The notes beneath the pieces are model-generated. The model made no database searches and was not told the origin of the DNA. It saw nothing but the letters and a program-made list of their open reading frames with translations. A program made the position numbers and the translations under genes. Of a DNA stretch of 64,000 nucleotides, positions 1 to 8,446 are shown piece by piece (within the stretch, counting starts at the first letter, position 1; each line of letters opens with the position of its first letter). Origin of the DNA: Bacteroidales bacterium UBA1173 (GTDB lineage Bacteria; Bacteroidota; Bacteroidia; Bacteroidales; F082); NCBI GenBank assembly GCA_002311655.1, contig DBYZ01000003.1:68654-132653 (forward strand), written 5' to 3'.

Positions 1-507
1 TTTACCAACAACATGCTGGAACTCGCCGAGCAACGCGGCATCAAACTTGCAGGATGGGAAGACATCGCAAAAGGCATTGAGCCTGAGACACTTGATCGTC
101 TTAAGAACTCGCTTTATTTCGTCAACATCTGGACAGGCAAAGGCATGGAGGGATTGCCCTGTGTGCTCTCACCAGCCACCAATAACTACGTTGACCTCGC
201 CTACAGCGCTGATCCTGAGGAACTTGGACTCTTCTGGGCAGGCTTCGTCGACGAGCGTAAGACCTTCTCGATGAATCCGAAAGAATACACCGGCGACATC
301 GTGGGAGTGTCGGCACATCTGTGGTCGGAGCAGCTCCGTAAATTCGATGACGTCACCTTCCAGATGCTCCCGAAGGCTCTCGGCGTAGCCGAACGCGCCT
401 GGAACACTACCTCGCCCGGCAATTTCAACCAGTTCTACAGCATCATCGTCGATCGCGAGATGCCTGTCTGGGAAAAAACGGGTTACAAATTCAAGAAAAG
501 AAATTAA
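1..507 (+). CDS. Beta-N-acetylhexosaminidase (GH20), C-terminal part
   Basis: The reading frame is open to the left edge, so only the last 168 codons are present. The fragment carries the closing part of a GH20 (beta/alpha)8 barrel: the segment VSAHLWSEQ followed by MLPKALGVAERAW is the family's conserved end, with the tryptophan that lines the sugar pocket. The catalytic Asp-Glu pair lies upstream, outside the window. The family removes terminal GlcNAc or GalNAc from glycans, usually in the periplasm or at the cell surface. A hotdog thioesterase follows after 11 bases on the same strand. Assignment to GH20 is secure; substrate and localisation cannot be judged. Confidence 0.85.
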   Translation, partial: FTNNMLELAEQRGIKLAGWEDIAKGIEPETLDRLKNSLYFVNIWTGKGMEGLPCVLSPATNNYVDLAYSADPEELGLFWAGFVDERKTFSMNPKEYTGDIVGVSAHLWSEQLRKFDDVTFQMLPKALGVAERAWNTTSPGNFNQFYSIIVDREMPVWEKTGYKFKKRN

Positions 508-518
508 ATTTTAATGAT

Positions 519-989
519 ATGAAAGCAACTTATTCACAACGCCTTATCAAATTGGCAGACCTCAACCATCATCAGACATTTTTCGCGGGTCGCTGCTCGG
601 AATATTTCTTGGAAAGCTCGTATTTCGCTGTGGCTCAATATGTTGACACCAAAGACACAGTGCTTCTCGTGCTTCACGGCATCGACTTCAAGTTCCCTAT
701 TTTCGCCGGCGACATCGTCACCTTCGAGAGCAAAGTCATCTCAGCGGGACGCTCCACTTTGACCGTTTACACCAAGATGTACCGCAGCCGCGAGCCTGAG
801 AAAGTGGCAGCCGACGGATTCGCCACCTTCTCATATCTCGATGAGAATCATCATTCCAAGCCACACGGCGTAGTGATAACTCCTGAGACCGAAGAAGAGA
901 GATGGCTCAACCAGCAAGCCGTCGAGGTTCTCGAAGAGTCGAAAAAACGCGCCAAGGCAATGAACTCGTCCGTTTCTTCAAACAAATAA
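519..989 (+). CDS. Hotdog-fold acyl-CoA thioesterase
   Basis: A 156-residue protein of single-hotdog length. The stretch LNHHQTFFAGRCSEYFLESS (about residues 14-33) resembles the N-terminal helix region of the YciA/BACH acyl-CoA hydrolases, where an N-H-x-x-T/G segment meets the active site; FAGDIVTFESKVISAGRSTL matches the second strand pair typical of the fold. No signal peptide is seen, so it is probably cytosolic. The role would be hydrolysis of an acyl-CoA to free acid and CoA; the substrate is unknown. Its stop abuts the stop of the convergent C25 protease gene with no spacer and no visible terminator. Confidence 0.65.
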   Translation: MKATYSQRLIKLADLNHHQTFFAGRCSEYFLESSYFAVAQYVDTKDTVLLVLHGIDFKFPIFAGDIVTFESKVISAGRSTLTVYTKMYRSREPEKVAADGFATFSYLDENHHSKPHGVVITPETEEERWLNQQAVEVLEESKKRAKAMNSSVSSNK

Positions 990-3900
990 TCATCTGAGAC
1001 TCACTTTCTTGCTGAAGCTGCCTTTTGGGGTGCTTATCTTGACGATGTAAAGTCCCGCGACTTGTTGGCTCAGGTCGATGCTGAATGATTCGCCGTCAGG
1101 CAAATGACGAACATTCTTTGTGATTATTATTTCGCCTAACATGTTGAATACCTCCACCAAGGCGGCGTCTCGTATCGTCTCATCACAACAGATGTTGATG
1201 ATTCCGTTGGTCGGGTTCGGGAAGACACGGAACGGCGACGCGACTTGTTCTTCGATGTCAAGACTGCCGAGTTCTATGGTTTTGGTGAGCGACTGGCTGC
1301 AACCGGCATCGGCTGTGACCGTCAGAGTGGCTTCCGTGATGCCTGGGGCAAAACTCCACACAACGTCGGCTTCGTTGCCATGAGCGAAGACATGACCGAC
1401 TTCTTCTGGCTCCAACATCCATAAATAGTCGATTCCGCTTTGTGAATCAACTGAATAATGGCTTGAAACCGTCGTCACCGGGTTAATGTAATCGTCACCA
1501 GTGATGGCATCGCCCAAAGTTATCTCGTCAGTGAAGATGAGCTGCAATGGACTGACAATGGCATCAACATTCAATTGCAAAGTGGTGCCGCCATCATTCA
1601 CGTCATTCAAACCAGGGAAATACTCCGGATGAAGTGCGTGCGGGTCGTCGAAATAGCCGTCACCGCTGGTGGTCCATTCCAGATTTTGGTAATTATAAGC
1701 ATAACTGTTATCTATAAACACGCTTTCGTTTCGGCAAACCATCAGAGAACCGCCTGAATATGCGATGGTTATCTGCTTTGGAGCGATATTCACGTCATCA
1801 ATCCAAGCGCAGTCATAAGTCAAACTCACCGAATTGTCCTTGGCGTAAGTCCATTTGAAAGTGTGGCTTCCCGCTGTCAAAGCGAAACGCTCCTCGCCCC
1901 AAGGTCTGGAGCCCGACCACTCGCCCATGTCCATATTGTCAATGGAAAACTGTAGCTTGTCGTAGTTATACTCCGACGACACTTTTTTGAAGAAACTTAT
2001 CTCCGTAGCTTGAGTCTCCCGCGTAATGGAAATCACACTTGACTGGCTGTTGCCGATTTCACCTGATTTCATGCAATAGCCGTCAGAATGCGCTTCGTCA
2101 TCCGACAAAACCCATGGCGCGGTGCCATAAAACTGCCAATTCTGCGCATTGAAATGGTCGGGGTCGAAAGTCTCGTTGAATCCGCCGTAAGGCAGCAAAG
2201 TGTCGATGATGGTTGGACTGACTCCGTCATCAACTGTAATCCTTGTCATAAGCCAACCTTCGTCGCTAACGATGTTATGGTTGCTGATGCGGAAAACCAC
2301 GTCCTGAACGCTTTCTTTCTCGATGGTGTTGATGATTCGCGACGGAGAATCGACGGTGATGAATGGTGCCATTATCTCCAAATAAACATTGACAGGATTA
2401 CTGTCGAAATGTCCATTGTTGGCTATTTGGACATGCATATCTGTATTGCCTGTGCCCTCGAGTTGAAGCACCGCCTGATGATTGCTGTTTTCGTAAGTGA
2501 TTTCAGGCTTTATTTCGAGCGCTGGCGCGACGATATTCTGTGCGATAACGCATTCTTTTGCACCGTTGCCATCATTGACAATTACTGTGAATAAAACCTC
2601 TGTCATGTCGGGTATGTCGTCGGCGATTTTGATACGGAAAGCGTTGTTGATGGTGACCGTCTGAGCCGGCGCTACGTTCTGTGTTTGACACGTGGCTTGG
2701 GTGATTTCCACGAAAGGCGACGCGCAAGAAAGACTCAGCGTGACATTTCCAGCCACGTTGTTCCCGTAATTATGCAGCTTGATGCCGATATTCACGTTTT
2801 CACCATTGTGGAGAATGTTTTGATTATTTCCGGTCAGCCATCCGTCGTTGTCAACAACCACATAGGCGCCATGGTCGGAAATCACCGGCACCGCACGCTC
2901 ATAGCGGAAATGGTTCTGTTTTGTGGCAGTGACGATGACCCTCTCCCCTTCTGCCAAATCCGGCAAAGCGAAAGTGCATGCTTGTCCGTGGCTTTGCTGC
3001 ACGCCGATAATCTCGCCATCTTTCGAAAGACAAATTATGGCGCCTTCTTCGGCAGTCACCGTAAACTCATCAGCGTTTGACGTAAGATATTGTCCATGTG
3101 TGATTTGCAGCGGCTGAGGCACATCTGTAAACAGGTTGAGATATGTCTCACCTGTATAGCAGAATATATGTCTGGTGGAGTTTTCCTTGTTAACCCACCA
3201 ATCGGGCAGGAAATAATGATAGTCGAAGTAAAACTTGGCATCCGCAAGCACAAATGACGGTCTGATGAACTCAGGAGGAGTATCGCTGCCGACGTTGGGC
3301 TGGAAATTTGGCCAGATGCAGTCGTAGATGCCCCATTCGAGAATATCGTTGAAATAAGAATATGTGAGCGGAACCGCTCCTATGCCACCGACAGCACCTC
3401 CATTAGGTTTGATGCAGAAAGCGTCGATAAGTCCTCTGGTTGACGAGGTGAAAGAGGCAGTGCTGCAGCTGATGGAAATAACAAAAGTCATAGGCTCACC
3501 GACAAGGCAGCTCAAGCTTCCAGTAGTGAAAGACGGATACCACCATCCGTAAGGATAGGAATGTCCTCTGTATAATGTCAAAAACGCTCCTTCGTTGAGT
3601 GCGGAATGCAATGGCACCGTGTCGCTCTTTGTCAGCCATTCGTGCATCTCGCTGATCGACTCCGGAAGATAACCCTGTCCGTTTGGACCGAAATAGTCGA
3701 GCAAGACGGGGATGTTATATCCTGTCGACCAGATGGAATCAGGCGGGTCGACAGAAGTGGCGTGGAGCATGTATAAGTTGGTTGGGTTTTTCCCGAGCAT
3801 GTTTCTGTAGAATCCGTTGATGCTCTGCGAGCTTATGATAAACCATCTGTTTTCGTCGTGTCCCGACGAGATTATCGGTTGGTTGTAATATGCCGCCTCA

Positions 3901-4892
3901 ATTGGCGGATTGCATTCATATTCTATGGTTTTCTTCACAAAAGCCTGATACTCTGCCATGTTTCGCGCCGTGATTCGGCTGATTGACAAGTCTGGCAGAC
4001 TGTCGCCGTTCATGTCGCAATAGGGATAGTCGGTGGCATAACGTTGGGAGGCGTAATCGCCTTCGATGGTGTAATGGTAAAACGGAACGATGCCAGAGTT
4101 GTTGTAATAGCCACCAAACAGAAGCACTGCCGCAGGCGGGATAGCCCAGTTGTTATAGGCATTGAGGATGTAGTTGCGGATACTGGTGGTTGTGTTGCCT
4201 CCACATTCCGAGAGACTCACCACCTTGGTCAGGATGCCTTGTTTTTGGCGGAAAGCTTTCAGAGTGTCAGCCAAAGCCAAGACTTCCGTGTTATCCGGAG
4301 CGATGATAAGATACTCACAGCCTTCACCGTCTTTATCAAAATTCGACTTAAGCAAACTGTAATAGTCTGATTCCGGAAGCATCTCCTTATTGAGAACTAT
4401 GCTGCGCAGTATGTGTTTCCAATCAGGGTTGAGGTAGCGCGCTTCACCGAATTGACCGTTGCCGCCTTCAAAACGGATGTCGATATTTATGTCTTGAATG
4501 AGTTCCAAAGTTTTTTGTTTCGGATTGTACCGATAAGGCGTAACTTTAAGCAGAACCACATCGAGACCACGTATTGTCGTCGGTTTTATTTCGACAACAT
4601 CCCTTTCCGAAATGTCGGCGCCTTCAATCATCTTGGCAATGGGCGACAAATCGATGTTGCCAAGCGTTCTGCCACCATGCTCTTGCACCTCCAAACATAC
4701 TGTCGCCCCTTTTGGCACAGCGATATAATGGCTTTCGGATGGCAAGTTGGGCACACCACCTCTGACACTGACTTTCGGCAGTGAATAATGTAAACTGAGA
4801 CCCTTTTCAGTGCTGCTTTCCACTCGAAGACCCTGGGCGTTCATAACACCCGTCACAAGCAAAATGACTGCAAGCAATAAATATCGTTTCAT
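990..4892 (-). CDS. Gingipain-like C25 family cysteine protease, T9SS cargo
   Basis: A 1300-residue secreted protein. Residues 1-20 form a signal peptide ending NAQG. Residues 25-180 look like a C25 propeptide, and 190-560 match the gingipain catalytic fold: YLIIAPDN opens the domain, His444 sits in RGHS and Cys476 in SISCSTASF, the probable catalytic dyad. The middle (600-900) has Ig-like and CARDB-like beta domains, and about 910-1060 resembles a cleaved-adhesin/MAM-like jelly roll. The last 75 residues (FPNPTNGIINI to SFSKKVSLR) are a type A T9SS sorting domain. It is expected at the cell surface or released. It lies 18 bases downstream of the propeller gene and probably shares its promoter. 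Specificity (Arg, Lys or other) cannot be read. Confidence 0.87.
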   Translation of the reverse strand: MKRYLLLAVILLVTGVMNAQGLRVESSTEKGLSLHYSLPKVSVRGGVPNLPSESHYIAVPKGATVCLEVQEHGGRTLGNIDLSPIAKMIEGADISERDVVEIKPTTIRGLDVVLLKVTPYRYNPKQKTLELIQDINIDIRFEGGNGQFGEARYLNPDWKHILRSIVLNKEMLPESDYYSLLKSNFDKDGEGCEYLIIAPDNTEVLALADTLKAFRQKQGILTKVVSLSECGGNTTTSIRNYILNAYNNWAIPPAAVLLFGGYYNNSGIVPFYHYTIEGDYASQRYATDYPYCDMNGDSLPDLSISRITARNMAEYQAFVKKTIEYECNPPIEAAYYNQPIISSGHDENRWFIISSQSINGFYRNMLGKNPTNLYMLHATSVDPPDSIWSTGYNIPVLLDYFGPNGQGYLPESISEMHEWLTKSDTVPLHSALNEGAFLTLYRGHSYPYGWWYPSFTTGSLSCLVGEPMTFVISISCSTASFTSSTRGLIDAFCIKPNGGAVGGIGAVPLTYSYFNDILEWGIYDCIWPNFQPNVGSDTPPEFIRPSFVLADAKFYFDYHYFLPDWWVNKENSTRHIFCYTGETYLNLFTDVPQPLQITHGQYLTSNADEFTVTAEEGAIICLSKDGEIIGVQQSHGQACTFALPDLAEGERVIVTATKQNHFRYERAVPVISDHGAYVVVDNDGWLTGNNQNILHNGENVNIGIKLHNYGNNVAGNVTLSLSCASPFVEITQATCQTQNVAPAQTVTINNAFRIKIADDIPDMTEVLFTVIVNDGNGAKECVIAQNIVAPALEIKPEITYENSNHQAVLQLEGTGNTDMHVQIANNGHFDSNPVNVYLEIMAPFITVDSPSRIINTIEKESVQDVVFRISNHNIVSDEGWLMTRITVDDGVSPTIIDTLLPYGGFNETFDPDHFNAQNWQFYGTAPWVLSDDEAHSDGYCMKSGEIGNSQSSVISITRETQATEISFFKKVSSEYNYDKLQFSIDNMDMGEWSGSRPWGEERFALTAGSHTFKWTYAKDNSVSLTYDCAWIDDVNIAPKQITIAYSGGSLMVCRNESVFIDNSYAYNYQNLEWTTSGDGYFDDPHALHPEYFPGLNDVNDGGTTLQLNVDAIVSPLQLIFTDEITLGDAITGDDYINPVTTVSSHYSVDSQSGIDYLWMLEPEEVGHVFAHGNEADVVWSFAPGITEATLTVTADAGCSQSLTKTIELGSLDIEEQVASPFRVFPNPTNGIINICCDETIRDAALVEVFNMLGEIIITKNVRHLPDGESFSIDLSQQVAGLYIVKISTPKGSFSKKVSLR

Positions 4893-4910
4893 AGGCAGAA
4901 AGTTTTATTA

Positions 4911-6932
4911 TTAGTGCTGAATTGTTAATTTTCGAATACAAGAGGCATTGTCTCCCACAATTTTCACGAAATAGATTCCGGTCAGGAAATCACTGGTTGA
5001 TATCTCGTATCTGTCGCCTTGCATCCTGCAATTGTAACAGAGCTTTCCTTGAATATCATAGACGGTCAGTTCGGCATTGCGTAATGGCTCGCTGACAGTT
5101 ATGGTAACGAACGTTGAAGCAGGGTTTGGCGCAACTGTCAGCGTGACTTCATCAGATTCGCCAACAAAGTCTGGCATTGTGGGCAGTTCGGCAAACCAGA
5201 TGCCACCAGCCATTGGCGAAGCGTAAATACGCTCTCCGTCGATGTAGATGTCGAGTATTGGTCCAACGACTGGAATATTGTCCATCTGCAGCCATTTGTT
5301 GCAATGGTCGTATTTCAGGTAAATGGAGCCGTCTTCGCAACCCACGGCAACGATGGTGTCGGTGGTGGTGATGCGCCTGATGGTGGCATCGCCAGGCAGC
5401 GCGTCGACAGCGTACCAAGTCGATCCCATGTCGCCAGTGAAGTGAAGGCCGTGCTCGCGAGTGCCTAAATACAAACCGTTGTCATGGTAGCGCAATGTTG
5501 TGTAGTTGACTCCCTCAAACGGGGAGTTGAGGACTTGCCAATTGCTGCCTTGTTCACGGCTGTGGCGCAACACGCCGTCGTAGGAGACATGAAACATAGT
5601 GGCTCCGTCCCATGCAAGGTCAACGACATCGATTTCATAAGGAAGACAAGTCGGCACATACCAATGCTGGCCCAGACCGAAGGAGACATACATCCTGTCT
5701 TTGCTTCCCACAATGATTTGCGAACCGCAGCGCACGAGGCTTTGAAGCCATTGTGCCTCTGGCAATCCTGAACCTGCAGCAGTGAACGATGTGCCTCTGT
5801 TGGTGGAGAGGAAGCTGCCAAGCATGTCGGTGCCGATAAACACATTGTTGTTTTCAACCATCATGCCGCGGATTTCCACCGTCCCGATGCCAGTGCTCTG
5901 TGTCCAAGTGATGCCATCGTCGGTGTAAAACATATCGGAGCCGTGGGTAGCTGCCAGCATACGTCCGTTGCTGATACCCATGTTGCCCACAGATGCGAGA
6001 AACGTAGGTGTGTTGGTACGAATCCATCCTGTGCCGTCGCTGTTGCCACGGAAGATGCGACCTTGTGTGTCGCCCACGAAGAGATACCCGTCGCGAGCTT
6101 CCATGCACCATAGGTTCTTCGACGAAAGGTTGGAGTTGAAATCATGCCAGGTTGTGCCGTTGTCGTATGAGGCAAAGACTCCTTCGCCGATGCAGGCGGC
6201 ATAAAGGGTGTCGCCTAAATGGGCATAGCCTTTCGCTTGCTTGTTGAGACCGCTGCTCGTCCACGTGGTGCCGTTGTCGCTTGAAACCATCACTCCTTGA
6301 CCGAGCACAGTGGCGAAAACTTTTCCATTGTGGCAGTAGATGCCGAGGACATCGCTGTTCAGACCATTATTGCACGACTCCCATGAGGCTCCATCATCGA
6401 AAGAACGGTAGATGCCGCGCTTATATGTGGCAATGAACATGGCATCTTCGTTGGCGGCCATGAAATATGGATAACGCACGTCGCTGGGGAAAAGACCTGT
6501 GACGTATTCGCCCTGAGTGCCTTCAGTGGATTGGAAAACACCTTGTACATAAGTTGAGGCGAGTAGCGAGCCGTTGTGTACCAATATGTGCTTGATGTAA
6601 TGGTTGTGCAAATAAGGGTCCGGTGTCCAGTGAACGCCGCCGTCAGTGCTGCGGAAAATGTTCTCGTCGGTGGAGAGAAAGACTGTGTCATTATACGCGG
6701 CAAGGCATTTTGTGTCGCATGAAGTGAGTCCGTTGTTGCGGAACTCCCAGTTTAAGCCTCGGTCACTGCTCACCATGACGCCGCCTCCTGTGGCGGCATA
6801 ATACAGACTGTCGGTGCAGAGAATACTCCTGACGTAGCGACCCTGAGGACCGTCCATCGACTGCCATTGTGCTTGTGCATTATGAGCAAGCAATGTGAAA
6901 ACAAAGAGAAATAATAAAGCAGTGTTTTTCAT
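4911..6932 (-). CDS. BNR/VPS10-like beta-propeller protein, T9SS cargo
   Basis: A 673-residue secreted protein with signal peptide 1-21. It contains roughly a dozen BNR-type repeats (for example SSDRGLNWE, STDGGVHWT, SFDDGASWE, SSDNGTTWT, SYDNGTTWH), spaced 40-50 residues apart, which predict one or two beta-propellers of the sialidase/VPS10 shape. No sialidase catalytic residues are evident, so binding or adhesion is more likely than catalysis. The final 75 residues (VAPNPASTFVTITV to CIRKLTIQH) are a T9SS sorting domain. It is first in a two-gene unit with the C25 protease, which suggests a joint surface role, though this is inference from position only. Confidence 0.82.
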   Translation of the reverse strand: MKNTALLFLFVFTLLAHNAQAQWQSMDGPQGRYVRSILCTDSLYYAATGGGVMVSSDRGLNWEFRNNGLTSCDTKCLAAYNDTVFLSTDENIFRSTDGGVHWTPDPYLHNHYIKHILVHNGSLLASTYVQGVFQSTEGTQGEYVTGLFPSDVRYPYFMAANEDAMFIATYKRGIYRSFDDGASWESCNNGLNSDVLGIYCHNGKVFATVLGQGVMVSSDNGTTWTSSGLNKQAKGYAHLGDTLYAACIGEGVFASYDNGTTWHDFNSNLSSKNLWCMEARDGYLFVGDTQGRIFRGNSDGTGWIRTNTPTFLASVGNMGISNGRMLAATHGSDMFYTDDGITWTQSTGIGTVEIRGMMVENNNVFIGTDMLGSFLSTNRGTSFTAAGSGLPEAQWLQSLVRCGSQIIVGSKDRMYVSFGLGQHWYVPTCLPYEIDVVDLAWDGATMFHVSYDGVLRHSREQGSNWQVLNSPFEGVNYTTLRYHDNGLYLGTREHGLHFTGDMGSTWYAVDALPGDATIRRITTTDTIVAVGCEDGSIYLKYDHCNKWLQMDNIPVVGPILDIYIDGERIYASPMAGGIWFAELPTMPDFVGESDEVTLTVAPNPASTFVTITVSEPLRNAELTVYDIQGKLCYNCRMQGDRYEISTSDFLTGIYFVKIVGDNASCIRKLTIQH

Positions 6933-6964
6933 ATTTCTGTCACCATCTTCATAGAATTAGATTG

Positions 6965-6972
6965 CAAAGTTA
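6965..6972 (-). promoter_or_regulatory. -7 box TAACTTTG for the propeller/C25 unit
   Basis: Read on the minus strand this is TAACTTTG, matching the Bacteroidetes consensus TAnnTTTG. It lies 32 bases upstream of the propeller start codon. Confidence 0.6.
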
Positions 6973-7020
6973 AACAATAATTTGTATACTATGACAAATA
7001 ACATTCGATTTTTGAACACA

Positions 7021-7054
7021 AAAAAGGCTGTTAGGTTAACCTAACAGCCTTTTT
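7021..7054 (-). terminator. Intrinsic terminator, perfect palindrome
   Basis: A perfect 17-bp inverted repeat (AAAAAGGCTGTTAGGTT and its complement) with A and T runs at the ends, 30 bases beyond the DUF2795 stop codon. It could work in both directions. Confidence 0.8.
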
Positions 7055-7083
7055 AATCTTTTGATAATCAGTTGGTTAACTGA

Positions 7084-7305
7084 TTAGTATTCGTCTTCGT
7101 GGAAGAAGAAATCATCCTTTGTAGGATAATCTGGCCAAAGGTCCTCGATGCGTTCGTAGACATCACCCTCGTCCTCAATCTCCTGAAGATTCTCTATAAC
7201 TTCCTGTGGAGCGCCTGTTCTCATTGCCCACTCAAGAAGCTCGTCTCTCGTTGCCGGCCATGGAGCATCCTCCATTTTCGATGCTAATTCTAGTGTCCAA
7301 TACAT
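7084..7305 (-). CDS. DUF2795 domain-containing protein
   Basis: A 73-residue acidic protein with the conserved run WPATRDELLEWAMRTGAPQE and the end WPDYPTKDDFFFHEDEY, which is the signature of the short DUF2795 proteins of Bacteroidetes. The function of the family is not known. It has no signal peptide or membrane segment, so it is probably cytosolic. It is a single-gene unit with its own -7 box 25 bases upstream and a perfect palindromic terminator downstream, which suggests independent and possibly strong expression. Confidence 0.88.
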   Translation of the reverse strand: MYWTLELASKMEDAPWPATRDELLEWAMRTGAPQEVIENLQEIEDEGDVYERIEDLWPDYPTKDDFFFHEDEY

Positions 7306-7330
7306 ATTCTTATCTTTTTATTTTGGGGTG

Positions 7331-7338
7331 CAAAAATA
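7331..7338 (-). promoter_or_regulatory. -7 box TATTTTTG for the DUF2795 gene
   Basis: Minus-strand TATTTTTG fits TAnnTTTG and sits 25 bases before the start codon. Confidence 0.65.
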
Positions 7339-7380
7339 CTACAATTTTTTATTTTGTCAAGAATTTTTTATAAAAAAATA

Positions 7381-7465
7381 AGTCTTTAGTTTTTAGTCGT
7401 TAGTCTTTAGTTATAAATGCTCATAATCTAATTCTAAAGTCTAAAGACTAATGACTAAAGACTTA
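7381..7465. repeat. Inverted repeat built from AGTCTTTAG units
   Basis: Three copies of AGTCTTTAG or near copies on the left (7381-7410) face three reverse-complement copies (CTAAAGACT) on the right (7434-7464). A hairpin with about 20 paired bases and a 25-base loop can form. It sits just past the end of the adenosyltransferase gene and may terminate it, or be a small repeat element. Confidence 0.55.
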
Positions 7466-7993
7466 TTTCGGCTGCCACTTCGTATCGCCTTCCGAAAACA
7501 CTCTCGACATCACGAAAAACATGTCCGACAAACGATTTAAATATCTCATTATCACAGGGTTAACATCGTGTTGCCTACTCATCCTGACAACGGCTCTCTC
7601 CGCTCTTCTGCACACCGTCCTGCACACATGACACTTCGATGCGAGCAGGTTTCCGCCCGGAATGATGAGGCTGTTCAACGGTTTCAATGTGGCGTTCATC
7701 TCGTCGATAAACTTCTCTATGCCTTCCACGTCGCTTTCCTCCATCTGAGGCAGCTGTTTTCTTAACTCACTGGTCTCGTCGGTGGCAAGCAGACACTCCG
7801 CCACGAGCAATCGCTCCTGAATACGCTTGAAAACATCGTTATATCTCTCTGTCGAGTCCATCAGCACCGCGATGAACGCACTCAGCTCGTCGAGGGTGCC
7901 GTAAGCCTCCAACCGCACATCGTCCTTGCCTACTCTTGTGCCGTTGACCAACGATGTCGTGCCTTTGTCGCCTGTTTTCGTGTAAACTTTCAT
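7463..7993 (-). CDS. Cob(I)alamin adenosyltransferase, PduO type
   Basis: A 176-residue protein beginning MKVYTKTGDKGTTSLVNGTR, the ATP-binding N-terminus of PduO-type enzymes, followed by AYGTLDELSAFI and, near the C-terminus, RRAERAVVRM and LNRLSDMFFV, the helices that bind ATP and corrinoid. It transfers the adenosyl group of ATP to cob(I)alamin, giving the coenzyme form needed by methylmalonyl-CoA mutase and other adenosylcobalamin enzymes in the cytosol. Length is normal. Its start codon overlaps the stop of the upstream methyltransferase remnant (ATGA), so its translation may be coupled to that broken gene. Confidence 0.92.
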   Translation of the reverse strand: MKVYTKTGDKGTTSLVNGTRVGKDDVRLEAYGTLDELSAFIAVLMDSTERYNDVFKRIQERLLVAECLLATDETSELRKQLPQMEESDVEGIEKFIDEMNATLKPLNSLIIPGGNLLASKCHVCRTVCRRAERAVVRMSRQHDVNPVIMRYLNRLSDMFFVMSRVFSEGDTKWQPK

Positions 7994-8439
7994 ACCTTTA
8001 ATATATAATGTTCTTTTTTAATCCTGTCCATCATAAAAACCATGCCGAAACGCCAACAGTCGATGCTCAATCGCACCTTCCCGTCATTTTTCAGCCTTTC
8101 CCAATCCGCCTCGTTCTGTTTGTTGCGATGAATGTCCTTCACAATCATCACAGTGTCGTCATCTTTGAAAATCAAAGGATTATCGTTAATGAAAGCCTTC
8201 AGATTTTTTTCCAACTCTTCATACAACAGATCGTCATTTCGACTGAAGCGGAGCGGAATGGAGAAATCACCGCCATTTGAATTGGTCTGAATTGTACGCC
8301 GGTGATTTCTCGACTTCGCTCGAAATGACGAGGTGAATGTTTTTTCAAGCACCTCCTCATAAAGGGAAAATACCATCGGCGAATGCAGATGATATTTCCC
8401 TTTAGCTTTAAGCCGATATTTTAAATAACTGATAATCAA
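7990..8439 (-). pseudogene. Class I SAM methyltransferase remnant, core replaced by a repeat element
   Basis: The N-terminus (YRLKAKGKYHLHSPMVFSLY) and C-terminus (DDTVMIVKDIHRNKQNEADW, then SIDCWRFGMVFMMDRIKKEH) match a Bacteroidetes methyltransferase family of about 230-260 residues. Here only 149 residues remain. The Rossmann core with the SAM-binding glycine loop is missing, and residues 37-70 are a translation of a palindromic repeat (8232-8330) that keeps the frame open. The first codon is TTG. The stop still overlaps the adenosyltransferase start as ATGA. Methyltransferase activity is very unlikely; a retained role in coupling translation is possible. Confidence 0.75.
8232..8330. repeat. 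Palindromic repeat element (MITE-like), copy 1
   Basis: The ends are inverted repeats: CGTCATTTCGACTGAAGCGG at the left and CGACTTCGCTCGAAATGACG at the right, with inner arms GGAGAAATCACCG and CGGTGATTTCTCG. The same element occurs at 36289-36401. This copy lies inside a reading frame and contributes 33 codons to it. Confidence 0.8.
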
Positions 8440-8446
8440 CTATTTA

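Noticed and set aside
2088..2594. Plus-strand frame of 168 codons inside the C25 protease gene
   Set aside because: It lies opposite a well-supported protein, lacks a promoter and shows no recognisable domain.
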